The notes: a model not told the origin generated them from the sequence alone. A stretch of 64,000 bases of DNA from RGIG9115 sp045128915 (GCA_045128915.1 JBGVIT010000067.1:1-64000); one strand, 5' to 3'; positions 31,105-40,985 are shown, counted from the first letter of the stretch. Made by a program: numbers and translations.

Positions 31105-33930
31105 ATGGAAGAATATATAAGAATTAAAGGCGCAAAGGTTCATAATCTTAAAAATGTTTCTTTGAATATACCGCGAAATAAGCTTGTTGTGTTGACAGGT
31201 CTTTCCGGTTCAGGCAAATCATCTCTCGCGTTTGATACTATTTATGCAGAGGGACAGCGTAGATACGTGGAATCACTTTCTTCGTATGCGCGTATGTTTT
31301 TAGGGCAGATGGACAAACCCGATGTTGAAAGTATCGACGGGCTTTCGCCTGCTATAAGTATAGACCAGAAAACTACTTCAAAAAATCCCCGTTCTACTGT
31401 AGGAACTGTAACGGAAATTTACGATTATCTCAGACTCTTATATGCAAGAATCGGGATTCCTCACTGTCCCAAATGCGGAAAGGTTATTACAAAGCAAACT
31501 GTCGATAATATTGTTGACAGTATATTGTCAATGCCTAAGGGTACAAAAATACAAATCCTTGCACCGGTTATACGAGGCAAAAAGGGCAATCACAAAAAAA
31601 TTCTTGAAGATGCTTCAAGGGACGGTTATGTTCGTGCAAGAATTGACGGAGACATTATAATGCTCGAAGACTCTGTTGAATTGAAGAAGAGTTTCAAGCA
31701 CGACATCGATATTATTATTGACAGAATAATTATAAAAGACGGAATATCTCAACGAGTAACTGATTCAGTGGAAACAGCACTTAACCTGACAGGAGATATG
31801 GTAACAGTAAACATAATAGACGGTGAAGATATTGTTTACAGCGGAAGTCTTGCATGTCCCGATTGCGGTATAAACCTTGAAGAATTAACTCCAAGAATGT
31901 TTTCTTTTAACAATCCATACGGCGCCTGCAAGCATTGTGACGGACTTGGCAGTCTGTCAGAAATTGATCCCTCACTTATTATTGACGATCCTAATAAAAG
32001 CTTACTTGAAGGCGCAATTTACGCAAGCGGCTGGAACAGCGCTAATGAAACAGACAGTATGGCGTATATGTATTTTACAGCTATTGCTGACCACTATGGT
32101 TTTGATATAAATACACCTTACAATCAATTACCGGACCATATAAAAAACGTCATCCTATATGGTACAGGAGACGAAAAGATTAATATAAATTATACACGTT
32201 CATACGGAAGTGGAACATATTCAACTACATTTGAAGGTGTTGTAACCAATCTTGAACGACGTTATCATTCAACAGCATCGGACTATGCAAAACAAGATAT
32301 TGAAAAATATATTAACGATATAGCCTGTCCCTATTGTAAAGGCGCAAGATTAAATGAAACAGTTCTGGCGGTTACCGTAAATGGTATAAACATTTATGAG
32401 TTTACTCTTTTATCTGTAAAAGAAGCATACCAATTTATGGAGAATCTGAATTTGTCTGAACGTGAAATAAAAATTGGTGAACAAATAATAAACGAAATTA
32501 AAGCACGATTGAAATTTTTGTTGGATGTAGGGCTCGACTATTTGACTCTTGCACGCTCATCGGGTACATTAAGCGGCGGAGAAGCTCAAAGAATACGATT
32601 AGCTACCCAAATTGGTTCAGGGCTTATGGGTGTTTTGTATATTCTTGACGAACCGAGTATTGGACTGCACCAAAGAGATAATGACAGACTTATCGGCACT
32701 TTAAAAAATCTTAGGGATATGGGAAACTCTGTCATTGTAGTAGAGCATGATACAGACACCATGTACGCTTCTGACCATATAGTTGACGTAGGTCCTGGTG
32801 CAGGGATTAACGGCGGATATATTGTATGTCAAGGAAATGTAGATGAAATCATAAAATGTCCTGACTCAATAACCGGAAAATATTTATCAGGCGAAATCAC
32901 AATTCCTGTCCCTGAACAAAGACGAAAGCCAAGCCATTGGTTAGAGATTTTGGGTGCAAGTGAGAATAATTTGAAAAATATCAATGTTAAAATCCCGTTG
33001 GGTGTAATGACATGCGTTACGGGTGTATCCGGTTCGGGTAAAAGCTCACTTGTCAATGAAATATTATATAAGCAGCTTGCTCATGATTTAAACCGCGCAC
33101 GTTTAAGAGGTGGCAAGCATAAAGCAATAAACGGAAAAGAAAAACTTAATAAAATAATTAACATCGACCAATCTCCAATAGGTCGGACACCACGCTCAAA
33201 TCCAGCAACATATACCGGACTTTTTAATGACATCAGAGAAGTTTTTGCATCTACAACTGATGCTAAAATGAGAGGATATGCTCCCGGCAGATTTAGTTTT
33301 AATGTAAAAGGCGGAAGATGTGAAGCTTGCTCCGGTGATGGAATTGTTAAAATTGAAATGCATTTTCTTTCGGATGTATATGTACCGTGCGAAGTATGTA
33401 AAGGTAAGCGATATAACAGAGAAACTTTAGAGGTACGATACAAGGGGAAGAATATCCACGATGTTCTTGAAATGACTGTAGAAGAAGCACTTGAATTCTT
33501 TGCTAATCTGCCGAAACTCAAACGAAAGCTTCAAACACTTAAAGACGTTGGACTTTCATATATAAAGCTTGGACAAAGCTCTACAACCCTTAGCGGCGGC
33601 GAAGCGCAAAGAGTCAAGCTTGCAACCGAGCTTTCAAAAAAGAGTACAGGTGATACTATATATGTACTTGATGAACCAACAACGGGACTTCACACAGCAG
33701 ATGTTCATAAACTGATTTCAGTTCTTGAAAAATTAGTTGAAGGCGGTAACACAATGATAATAATAGAACATAATCTTGATGTAATTAAAGTTGCCGACTA
33801 TATTATAGATATGGGCCCTGAAGGTGGAGACGGCGGGGGAATGGTTATAGCAAACGGTACTCCCGAAGAAGTTGCTTTGTGCAATGCTTCGTTTACTGCA
33901 CAATATTTGAAAAATTATTTAAAAAAATAA
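31105..33930 (+). CDS. uvrA: Excinuclease ABC subunit A
   Basis: The 941-aa UvrA dimerises, scans DNA for lesions and loads UvrB. Two ABC ATPase modules are present: Walker A GLSGSGKSSLAFDT and GVSGSGKSSLVNEI; ABC signatures LSGGEAQRIRLATQ and LSGGEAQRVKLATE; Walker B YILDEPSIGLH and YVLDEPTTGLH. Zinc fingers include CPKCGKVI, CPDCGIN with ACKHCDG, CPYCKGARL, and CEACSGDGI with CEVCKGKRY. Standard length. A ribosome binding site AGAAGGAG precedes the ATG. It is the last gene before the thrS T-box promoter. Confidence 0.97.
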   Translation: MEEYIRIKGAKVHNLKNVSLNIPRNKLVVLTGLSGSGKSSLAFDTIYAEGQRRYVESLSSYARMFLGQMDKPDVESIDGLSPAISIDQKTTSKNPRSTVGTVTEIYDYLRLLYARIGIPHCPKCGKVITKQTVDNIVDSILSMPKGTKIQILAPVIRGKKGNHKKILEDASRDGYVRARIDGDIIMLEDSVELKKSFKHDIDIIIDRIIIKDGISQRVTDSVETALNLTGDMVTVNIIDGEDIVYSGSLACPDCGINLEELTPRMFSFNNPYGACKHCDGLGSLSEIDPSLIIDDPNKSLLEGAIYASGWNSANETDSMAYMYFTAIADHYGFDINTPYNQLPDHIKNVILYGTGDEKININYTRSYGSGTYSTTFEGVVTNLERRYHSTASDYAKQDIEKYINDIACPYCKGARLNETVLAVTVNGINIYEFTLLSVKEAYQFMENLNLSEREIKIGEQIINEIKARLKFLLDVGLDYLTLARSSGTLSGGEAQRIRLATQIGSGLMGVLYILDEPSIGLHQRDNDRLIGTLKNLRDMGNSVIVVEHDTDTMYASDHIVDVGPGAGINGGYIVCQGNVDEIIKCPDSITGKYLSGEITIPVPEQRRKPSHWLEILGASENNLKNINVKIPLGVMTCVTGVSGSGKSSLVNEILYKQLAHDLNRARLRGGKHKAINGKEKLNKIINIDQSPIGRTPRSNPATYTGLFNDIREVFASTTDAKMRGYAPGRFSFNVKGGRCEACSGDGIVKIEMHFLSDVYVPCEVCKGKRYNRETLEVRYKGKNIHDVLEMTVEEALEFFANLPKLKRKLQTLKDVGLSYIKLGQSSTTLSGGEAQRVKLATELSKKSTGDTIYVLDEPTTGLHTADVHKLISVLEKLVEGGNTMIIIEHNLDVIKVADYIIDMGPEGGDGGGMVIANGTPEEVALCNASFTAQYLKNYLKK

Positions 33931-33949
33931 ACAATTTTTCAAAATCTTC

Positions 33950-33978
33950 TTGACAATATAAGCCACGTTTGGTATTAT
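33950..33978 (+). promoter_or_regulatory. Promoter of the thrS T-box transcript
   Basis: TTGACA, a 17-bp spacer and TATTAT, immediately downstream of uvrA. Confidence 0.8.
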
Positions 33979-33985
33979 ATTTCTA

Positions 33986-34234
33986 ATGGCGATGATAAAG
34001 ACAGTAGTCGGTTTTATGAGGTAAGAGAGAATGGTAGTCCTGGGCTGTGAGCTGCCAACTGAATTTTCCGATGAATACCACTTTTGAGCTGCCGGCTGAA
34101 ATCACAGTAGGCTGTGCCGTATTCCTGCGATAAAGGATTTATGAGTGACGGACTTTGTTCGTAATCAGGGTGGGACCGTGTATATTTGCACCCCTGAGAA
34201 ATATGCTTATGCATTTTTCTTGGGGTGCTTTTTT
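33986..34234 (+). promoter_or_regulatory. T-box leader (tRNA-Thr sensing) with terminator
   Basis: The 300-nt region before thrS contains the T-box core AGGGTGGGACCGTG at 34167-34180, whose UGGnACC bulge pairs with the uncharged tRNA acceptor end. An extended stem I region lies upstream. The likely specifier is ACC (Thr) at 34077-34079 in the context GAATACCA, followed by a purine as usual. The terminator stem is CACCCC (34189-34194) with GGGGTG (34222-34227) plus an inner AT-rich stem and six T. Uncharged tRNA-Thr should stabilise the antiterminator and turn on thrS. Confidence 0.92.
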
Positions 34235-34281
34235 GTTGTTACCCATGAATAATGCTACTACATTTGAAAGGAAGAATATAA

Positions 34282-36033
34282 ATGAGTGAATTAAACGAAC
34301 TCCAAACATTAAGACACAGCGCATCACATGTTATGGCGCAAGCAGTAAAAAGACTATTTCCTGACGTGAAATTAGCAATAGGTCCAGCTATTGAAAATGG
34401 ATTTTATTATGATTTCGATTCAGAACATAAGTTTACGGTAGAGGACCTTGAAGCTATTGAAGCAGAAATGAAAAAGATAGCAAAAGAAAATCTCAAAATA
34501 GAAAGATTCGAACTTCCGAGAGAAGACGCTCTTGAGCTTATGAAGGATGAGCCGTATAAGGTAGAGCTAATCAATGAATTGCCTGAAGGAGAAGTAATAT
34601 CCTTTTACAAGCAGGGTGAATTTACTGACCTGTGTGCAGGACCTCATGTAGGTTATACAAGCAAGATTAAAGCATATAAATTGCTTAGTGCAACAGGTGC
34701 ATATTGGAGAGGCGACGAGCATAATAAAATGCTTCAGCGTATTTACGGAACAGCTTTTTCTAACAAAACCGAACTTGAAGAATATCTTGTACAGCTTGAA
34801 GAAGCAAAGAAAAGAGACCATAATAAGCTGGGAAGAGAGCTTGAGTTGTTTACAACAAGTGATTTAATAGGTCAAGGGCTTCCAATTCTTTTGCCTAAGG
34901 GAGCTCGTATAATACAGCTTTTGCAGCGTTTTGTTGAGGATGAAGAACAAAAGAGAGGCTGGCAGCTTACTAAGACTCCGTTCATGGCAAAAAGCGATTT
35001 GTACAAAGTTTCAGGGCATTGGGACCATTATAAAGATGGTATGTTTGTCTTAGGCGACGAAGAAAAAGATGACGAGGTTTTTGCGCTTCGACCAATGACG
35101 TGTCCTTTCCAATATCAAGCATTTCTTAACAGAGGCAGATCATACAGAGATTTGCCTATGAGACTGAATGAAACTTCAACGCTATTTCGAAATGAAGCAT
35201 CAGGCGAAATGCATGGTCTTATAAGAGTTCGTCAATTTACTATATCCGAAGGACATCTTATGTGTACCCCTGAACAACTTGAGGATGAGTTTAAGGGATG
35301 CCTTGAGCTTGCTATTTACATGCTTAAAACACTCGGCTTATACGATGATGTATCATACCGATTCTCACAATGGGATCCTGATAACAGAGATAAATATATC
35401 GGAACTGACGAACAATGGGATGAAGCTCAGGGTATGATGGAAAAAATTCTGAACAAGCTTGAAATACCATATAAAATCGGCATAGGCGAAGCTGCATTCT
35501 ATGGCCCTAAACTTGACATTCAGATAAAGAACGTTCATGGAAAAGAAGATACCTTGATCACAATACAAATCGACCAGATGCTTGCTGAAAAATTTGGCAT
35601 GGAATATGTGGATAAAGACGGACAAAAGAAAAATCCGTATATTATTCACAGAACATCTATTGGTTGCTATGAAAGAACCCTTGCACTTCTTATTGAAAAG
35701 TATGCCGGAGCATTCCCGCTTTGGCTCGCACCTGTTCAGGTTAAGCTTCTTCCTATCGCAGACAGACACTTACCATATATCCAGAAAGTTAAGGAAGAAT
35801 TAGAAAAGTACGGCATTATCAGAGTAGAAATTGACGACAGATCAGAGAAAATAGGATATAAAATCAGAGAAGCACAGCTTGAAAAAGTGCCTTATATGAT
35901 TATAGCAGGGGATAAAGATATAGAAAACAACGTCGTTGCAGTTCGTTCCAGAAAAGAAGGCGATGTTGGCGCTATGTCAGTTGATGACCTTATCGCTAAA
36001 CTTTTAAAAGAAATTGCAGAAAAACAAATCTAA
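34282..36033 (+). CDS. thrS: Threonyl-tRNA synthetase lacking the TGS domain
   Basis: At 583 aa this ThrRS is about 55-60 residues shorter than the common bacterial form because it starts directly at the editing domain (LRHSASHVMAQAVKRLFPD, with the HxxxH editing motif) and has no N-terminal TGS domain. The class II core is complete: MTCPFQYQAFL, motif 2 RNEASGEMHGLIRVRQF followed by TISEGH where many bacterial enzymes have TQDDAH, and HRTSIGCYERTLALLIEKYAG as motif 3. The C-terminal anticodon-binding domain is present. It charges tRNA-Thr and is controlled by the T-box upstream. GGAAGAAT-type purines precede the ATG. Confidence 0.95.
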   Translation: MSELNELQTLRHSASHVMAQAVKRLFPDVKLAIGPAIENGFYYDFDSEHKFTVEDLEAIEAEMKKIAKENLKIERFELPREDALELMKDEPYKVELINELPEGEVISFYKQGEFTDLCAGPHVGYTSKIKAYKLLSATGAYWRGDEHNKMLQRIYGTAFSNKTELEEYLVQLEEAKKRDHNKLGRELELFTTSDLIGQGLPILLPKGARIIQLLQRFVEDEEQKRGWQLTKTPFMAKSDLYKVSGHWDHYKDGMFVLGDEEKDDEVFALRPMTCPFQYQAFLNRGRSYRDLPMRLNETSTLFRNEASGEMHGLIRVRQFTISEGHLMCTPEQLEDEFKGCLELAIYMLKTLGLYDDVSYRFSQWDPDNRDKYIGTDEQWDEAQGMMEKILNKLEIPYKIGIGEAAFYGPKLDIQIKNVHGKEDTLITIQIDQMLAEKFGMEYVDKDGQKKNPYIIHRTSIGCYERTLALLIEKYAGAFPLWLAPVQVKLLPIADRHLPYIQKVKEELEKYGIIRVEIDDRSEKIGYKIREAQLEKVPYMIIAGDKDIENNVVAVRSRKEGDVGAMSVDDLIAKLLKEIAEKQI

Positions 36034-36043
36034 TCACTACAAT

Positions 36044-36076
36044 CACCCCTTTGGCATATTATATGCTTAAGGGGTG
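36044..36076 (+). promoter_or_regulatory. Hairpin covering the yunB ribosome binding site
   Basis: CACCCCTT (36044-36051) pairs with AAGGGGTG (36069-36076), and an inner GCATAT/ATATGC stem nearly closes the rest. It has no T tract. The right arm is the Shine-Dalgarno of yunB (GGGGTGGTGAT, ATG at 36086), so the structure could restrict yunB translation on read-through thrS mRNA. Confidence 0.5.
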
Positions 36077-36085
36077 GTGATACAT

Positions 36086-36733
36086 ATGCGTCTAAAATTC
36101 AAAAATCGCAGATTATATATACTTATTCTGTTGATATTTTGTGTTTCTGTTTTTTTGGGCTTTGTATTTAGAAGAATGGAAAATCCTTTTAGTGACGCAT
36201 TTTCATCGTATGCGTCAAAAGCAGTTAACACCGCCGTAAATAAGGCTATTTATGATTGCATAAGTGATGATAGTATTTCTTATAACGACTTGATTACATT
36301 AAATCAAAACTCTGATGGCGCAGTTGTTTCTCTAACTACAAATACCTTTAAAGTAAATAATTTAAAAGCGAAAATTACCGAATGTGTGGATAATAATATT
36401 AGAAATCTTGATAGAGAAAAATTACATATAAAGCTTGGAACTTCTCAAAACAACATTATGTTATCTGCATTCGGGCCGACTCTTAAGGTTAAAATAAAGC
36501 CGTATAGTTCTACTATAACAAAATTCAGGGACGAATTTACTGACGCCGGAATGAATCAGGTTCGACACAGCATATATCTTGATATTGTTTCCAATATAAC
36601 AATTTCCGGTTTTAGTGTGCGTAAAACTGAAATAATAGAAAATACTATCTTAATAGCAGATACAATTATTGTGGGAAATGTTCCACAATTACACAGTGGT
36701 TGTTTTTCTGATTTTAACAAATTGAAGGGGTAA
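36086..36733 (+). CDS. yunB: Sporulation protein YunB
   Basis: The 215-aa protein has a basic N-terminus, one transmembrane helix at about 13-30 (LYILILLIFCVSVFLGFVF), and an extracytoplasmic domain with YASKAVNTAVNKAIYDCI, the DREKLHIKLGT region and IYLDIVSNITISGF, all characteristic of YunB. In Bacillus subtilis yunB is expressed in the mother cell under sigma-E and its loss impairs sporulation; the mechanism is not known. The start is ATG 36086; in-frame GTG codons just upstream overlap the ribosome binding site. It overlaps the end of the hairpin described above and precedes ligA by 6 bp. Confidence 0.88.
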   Translation: MRLKFKNRRLYILILLIFCVSVFLGFVFRRMENPFSDAFSSYASKAVNTAVNKAIYDCISDDSISYNDLITLNQNSDGAVVSLTTNTFKVNNLKAKITECVDNNIRNLDREKLHIKLGTSQNNIMLSAFGPTLKVKIKPYSSTITKFRDEFTDAGMNQVRHSIYLDIVSNITISGFSVRKTEIIENTILIADTIIVGNVPQLHSGCFSDFNKLKG

Positions 36734-36739
36734 ATCTTA

Positions 36740-38722
36740 ATGTCAGATTTAAATAAACGTGTAGAAGAATTAACTGATTTTTTGAATTATCATAACCATA
36801 AGTATTACGTTTTAGACCAGCCGGAAATTTCTGACTTTGAATACGATAAAGCGTTACGAGAGCTTGAAATATTAGAGACAGAACATCCAGAACTAAAAAA
36901 GAGCAATTCTCCTACCACAAGAGTAGGCGGCGTTGCTCTTAGTGAGTTTCCGGAAGTTGTACATGCTGTGCCTATGGAAAGTCTTCAAGATGCATTCAGC
37001 AGGGAAGAAGTTAAAGAGTTCGACACACGTGTAAGAACTTTAATACCCACACCGGAATATATTGTTGAACAAAAAATTGACGGATTATCTGTTTCACTTG
37101 AATATATAAAAGGAGAATTTGTCAGAGCTTCTACCAGAGGTAATGGAGTTATCGGTGAGGATGTTACTGAAAACGTAAAAACAATTCGTTCAGTTCCTAT
37201 GAAGCTGAACAAAGAAATTCCTTATATTGAAGTGCGTGGAGAGGTATATATGCCTCAAAGAGCATTCATAAAACTAAACGAAATGAGAGAAGCGGAAGAA
37301 CTTCCGTTATTTGCTAATCCAAGAAATGCTGCTGCCGGTTCTTTAAGACAGCTTGATTCAAAAATCACCGCCCAAAGAGGTCTTGATATTTTTGTATTTA
37401 ATATACAGCAGATTGACGGTTATAAATTAAACACTCACTTGGAAGGTCTTGATTTTTTAAAGGAATTAGGATTTAAAACTATTGTGTCAAATCAAACATT
37501 TACCACAATAGATGATGCTTTTGAAAAGGTTATGGAAATAGGGGAGTCCCGCGAAAATCTTGAATTTGGCATTGATGGTGCTGTAATTAAGGTTAACAAT
37601 TTTAATGACAGAACAATTCTTGGAAGCACTTCAAAATATCCTAAATGGGCTATTGCTTATAAATTTCCTGCAGAACAAAAGGAAACAAAAATTATAGATA
37701 TTCAGATCAACGTCGGAAGAACGGGTGTTTTGACGCCTTTAGCAATTCTCGACACTGTTCATATAGCAGGTACTAATGTTTCTAAAGCCACGTTGCATAA
37801 TATTGACTATATTCAGGAAAAAGATATAAGAATCGGAGATACGGTTATAGTCGAAAAAGCCGGAGATATAATTCCAGCTGTAGTTTCTGTAAATAAAGAA
37901 AAACGAAACGGTGATGAAGTGGAATTTATAATGCCTGACGTTTGTCCTTCATGCGGCGGAAGAGTTGTAAGGGAAGAGGGAGAAGCAGCATATAGATGCG
38001 TATCATTACTTTGTCCTGCTCAGCAGTTAAGAAACATTATACATTTTGCTTCAAAATCTGCAATGGATATTGACGGTCTTGGGCCGTCATTAATCGAACA
38101 AATGGTTGAAAAATCCATTATAAAGGATGCTTCGGATTTATATTATTTAAAACCCGGAGATGTTTCAGAACTTGATAAAATGGGTGAAAAATCCGAAGAA
38201 AATCTTCTAAGAAGCATTGATAATTCAAGAACAAATCCACTCAATAAACTCATCACCGGTTTTGGCATACGCCACGTTGGCGAAAAGGCTGCAAAAACTC
38301 TTGCAAAGCGATTTAAAACAATAGATGCTTTAATGAATGCAACAATGAATGAGCTTACAAGTGTTGATGATATTGGCGAAATCATGGCTTGTTCGATATT
38401 AGATTTTTTTAACAATGAAACTAACATCCAATTTATAAAGAAATTATTATCTGGTGGCGTTTTACCGGCAGAAGAGGCTTCGGATAATACAGATAATCGT
38501 TTTGAAAACATGACTTTTGTATTAACAGGCACACTTTCAAAATTCACACGTTCAGAAGCCGGAGAAATTATTGAAAGTTTCGGAGGAAAAACCTCATCTT
38601 CTGTATCTAAAAAGACAACATATGTTCTTGCAGGTGTTGAGGCCGGAAGTAAACTTGAAAAAGCTAATGCACTTGGAATTAATGTCATATCCGAAGAAGA
38701 TTTTGAAAACATGATAAAATAA
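36740..38722 (+). CDS. ligA: NAD-dependent DNA ligase
   Basis: The 660-aa LigA seals nicks during replication and repair using NAD+. The NMN-binding Ia domain contains YYVLDQPEISDFEYD. The adenylated lysine is in VEQKIDGLSVSLEY. The nucleotidyltransferase core has SKYPKWAIAYKFP, then the OB-fold (VGRTGVLTPLAILD). A four-cysteine zinc finger follows (CPSCGG ... YRCVSLLCPAQ), then helix-hairpin-helix repeats and a C-terminal BRCT domain (TFVLTGTLSKFTRSEAGEII). It has no adjacent pcrA, its frequent partner. GAAGGGG is the ribosome binding site. Confidence 0.97.
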   Translation: MSDLNKRVEELTDFLNYHNHKYYVLDQPEISDFEYDKALRELEILETEHPELKKSNSPTTRVGGVALSEFPEVVHAVPMESLQDAFSREEVKEFDTRVRTLIPTPEYIVEQKIDGLSVSLEYIKGEFVRASTRGNGVIGEDVTENVKTIRSVPMKLNKEIPYIEVRGEVYMPQRAFIKLNEMREAEELPLFANPRNAAAGSLRQLDSKITAQRGLDIFVFNIQQIDGYKLNTHLEGLDFLKELGFKTIVSNQTFTTIDDAFEKVMEIGESRENLEFGIDGAVIKVNNFNDRTILGSTSKYPKWAIAYKFPAEQKETKIIDIQINVGRTGVLTPLAILDTVHIAGTNVSKATLHNIDYIQEKDIRIGDTVIVEKAGDIIPAVVSVNKEKRNGDEVEFIMPDVCPSCGGRVVREEGEAAYRCVSLLCPAQQLRNIIHFASKSAMDIDGLGPSLIEQMVEKSIIKDASDLYYLKPGDVSELDKMGEKSEENLLRSIDNSRTNPLNKLITGFGIRHVGEKAAKTLAKRFKTIDALMNATMNELTSVDDIGEIMACSILDFFNNETNIQFIKKLLSGGVLPAEEASDNTDNRFENMTFVLTGTLSKFTRSEAGEIIESFGGKTSSSVSKKTTYVLAGVEAGSKLEKANALGINVISEEDFENMIK

Positions 38723-38736
38723 GCTTAGGAGTTATT

Positions 38737-39879
38737 ATGGGTTATAATTTTAAAGCAAAGGATTTAATTGAAACGTATAAATATCTTCATACCATACCTG
38801 AACCTGCATTTGAAGAATACAAAACATCAGAATATATATTTGAATTTCTCAAAAATATCGGATTGAATCCTGTCAGGTGCGCAAAAACGGGTATTTTTGC
38901 AGATATCAAAGGCTGTCAGGGCAATAGAAATCTCCTTATACGAGCAGATATAGATGCTCTGCCAATCAAAGAAGAAAGCGGAGTAGATTTTATTTCTAAA
39001 AATATTGGATACATGCACGCTTGCGGACATGATATGCATACAACATGTTTGTTATTTGCTGCCATGTATTTTGCAGATAACAGAGATTCCTTTTGCGGCA
39101 ATATCAGGGTAGTATTTCAGCCTGCAGAGGAAGGTACCGGTGGAGCTTTACCAATGATAGAGCAAGGGGTATTAGACGACGTAACTGCAGCAATCGCGTT
39201 GCATATAGATCCTTTAGAAAATAGTGGCACAGTCATATACAAGGACGGAAGTTTTACAGCTTCGCCTGATGACTATAAGGTTATTATTAAAGGTAAAGGC
39301 GGACACGGTGCTGAACCTGATGACTGCCTTAACCCAATTATAATAGCATCACAAATCGTTAAAGAGTTTTCACAGCTTAAAAATAGTTTTCTTGTTGATA
39401 AAGAATATGTAACATCAGTATGTACTTTCAATAGTGGAACATTCAACAACATAATACCAGAATTTGCTGAAATTACGGGAACAGCGCGAGCTTTTGACAG
39501 CAAAACCCGCTATGAATTGAGAGACAAGCTTAAAGAAATTGCTGAAAATATTGTCAGTTTCTACGGCGGCGAAGTTGAATTTATATACAATGAGCTTTAT
39601 CCGCCAACTATAAATTCAACCGAAATGAACAACTTTCTAATAAAAGCGTCCCAGAATACAAATGGAATTTCAGCTATAAAACGATTAGATAAAGGTTCTA
39701 TGACAGGAGATGATTTTTCGTATTTTGCAGAAAGAGTACCATCATCTTATTTTAGATTTGGGGTAGGGGGAACAGAAAATAGATACCCATTGCATAATTC
39801 TAAGTTAAGAATTGATGAAAACAGTCTGATGCCTGCTTGCAGCTTACTTATAAATTTTGCAAGAGAATACTTACTATAA
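38737..39879 (+). CDS. M20 family amidohydrolase
   Basis: The 380-aa metallohydrolase is of the M20D (hippurate/IAA-amino acid hydrolase, N-acetyl-amino acid deacetylase) group: LHTIPEPAFEEYKTSEYI, the metal site MHACGHDMHTTCLLFA with Cys and His, FQPAEEGTGGALPMIEQG with the glutamate pair, the histidine in ALHIDPLENSG, a dimerisation domain around KGKGGHGAEPDDCLNP, and SMTGDDFSYFAERVPSSYF. Likely reaction: removal of an acyl group from an amino acid or related amide. The precise substrate cannot be fixed from sequence. It is the last gene of the ligA group, ending in a terminator. Confidence 0.9.
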   Translation: MGYNFKAKDLIETYKYLHTIPEPAFEEYKTSEYIFEFLKNIGLNPVRCAKTGIFADIKGCQGNRNLLIRADIDALPIKEESGVDFISKNIGYMHACGHDMHTTCLLFAAMYFADNRDSFCGNIRVVFQPAEEGTGGALPMIEQGVLDDVTAAIALHIDPLENSGTVIYKDGSFTASPDDYKVIIKGKGGHGAEPDDCLNPIIIASQIVKEFSQLKNSFLVDKEYVTSVCTFNSGTFNNIIPEFAEITGTARAFDSKTRYELRDKLKEIAENIVSFYGGEVEFIYNELYPPTINSTEMNNFLIKASQNTNGISAIKRLDKGSMTGDDFSYFAERVPSSYFRFGVGGTENRYPLHNSKLRIDENSLMPACSLLINFAREYLL

Positions 39880-39916
39880 AAATAAGCACACCAATTAATT
39901 CTTGGTGTGCTTATTT
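39880..39916. terminator. Bidirectional terminator between convergent genes
   Basis: A 15-bp perfect stem AAATAAGCACACCAA / TTGGTGTGCTTATTT with a 7-nt loop sits exactly between the stops of the amidohydrolase (+) and capA (-). Confidence 0.85.
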
Positions 39917-39917
39917 G

Positions 39918-40985
39918 TTATTCAAAATTCAAATCAATTTCAGCTATTTTTTCAGAACGTTTTATGATTTTATTTTTAACTCTTTCGTATTCGCTTCCTG
40001 ATAGTGGGGTGGGCTGATAATTGTTTCTTGATGATACGGAAGAAATAGAACATGGCGTTATACTATAAGCATCGTCATCGAGAAGTATATCATTTTCAAA
40101 TGTGAAAGTCTGTTTGAAAATCATCGTATCCTTGTCTGATGAGTTTTTATTTCCTCCAAAACAGAAATTACCTAAGCTATATAAAATATACTTTCCGTTG
40201 TATTTTTCAATACCCTGAAGCACATGAGGATGATGTCCAATAACCAAATCTGCACCTAAATCTATTGCTTTATGGGCAAGCTCAATTTGCATATCAGTAG
40301 GGGAATCACTTTTTTCAATACCCCAATGGAAACAAACGATGATTATATCAGGATTTTCAGCTTTAACAGAATCCATGGCTGAATCGAGCAATCCTCTGTG
40401 TGTATCATTCAGCGCATTAATACCAAGCATACCAACTGTTATTCCGTTTGCTTCAAAAAATCCCACATCTGTTCCTTCAAAATTTACAATTCCATTTTCT
40501 GTTAATATTCTTTTTGTATCATCTAATGCTACCAATCCGTAATCTTTAGTATGATTGTTTGCTAAATTTGCGGCTTCAACCGAGGAGGAAGTGAGGATAT
40601 TGACATATTCAGGATTGCCTCTGAATGCAAATTGTTTGTCAACACGGGAACCATTTTCAGACAAGGTACCTTCAAAGTTAACAATAGTTAAATCATCATT
40701 TTCAAAATAGTGCTTAACATTTTCCATAAAATATGTATAATCGTCATTTTGGTTTTTAACTTCACTTACAAAACTACCAGAACCGCCATAATTCACATCG
40801 GTAGCAAGAGTGCAGTCACCAACAGCGGTGATTGTAATAGAAGCGTTTAACGGAGATTCAGGCTCCACAGAAGATATAGGTGAAGCTTCCGTATTGTTTT
40901 TAACCTCATATTCGCGTATATTGGTATGTTTAATTCCTAATACAAATGAAATAATCATTAAAAGTAATAAAAGTTTTTTTATCAT
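39918..40985 (-). CDS. CapA-family (PGA_cap) metallophosphatase-fold lipoprotein or membrane protein
   Basis: The 355-aa protein begins with a hydrophobic signal/anchor (LLLLLMIISFVLGI) and a Ser/Pro-rich linker, then the CapA domain, related to calcineurin-like phosphoesterases: AVGDCTLATDVNYGG, VNFEGTLSENG, FRGNPEYVNIL, NLANNHTKDYG, VCFHWGIEKS, and GHHPHVLQGIEKYNGKYILYSLGNF. CapA proteins are tied to poly-gamma-glutamate capsule formation in Bacillus, but most clostridial members lack capB/capC, as here, and their role is open. It is expected outside the membrane. AGGAGAAC precedes the ATG. Confidence 0.85.
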   Translation of the reverse strand: MIKKLLLLLMIISFVLGIKHTNIREYEVKNNTEASPISSVEPESPLNASITITAVGDCTLATDVNYGGSGSFVSEVKNQNDDYTYFMENVKHYFENDDLTIVNFEGTLSENGSRVDKQFAFRGNPEYVNILTSSSVEAANLANNHTKDYGLVALDDTKRILTENGIVNFEGTDVGFFEANGITVGMLGINALNDTHRGLLDSAMDSVKAENPDIIIVCFHWGIEKSDSPTDMQIELAHKAIDLGADLVIGHHPHVLQGIEKYNGKYILYSLGNFCFGGNKNSSDKDTMIFKQTFTFENDILLDDDAYSITPCSISSVSSRNNYQPTPLSGSEYERVKNKIIKRSEKIAEIDLNFE

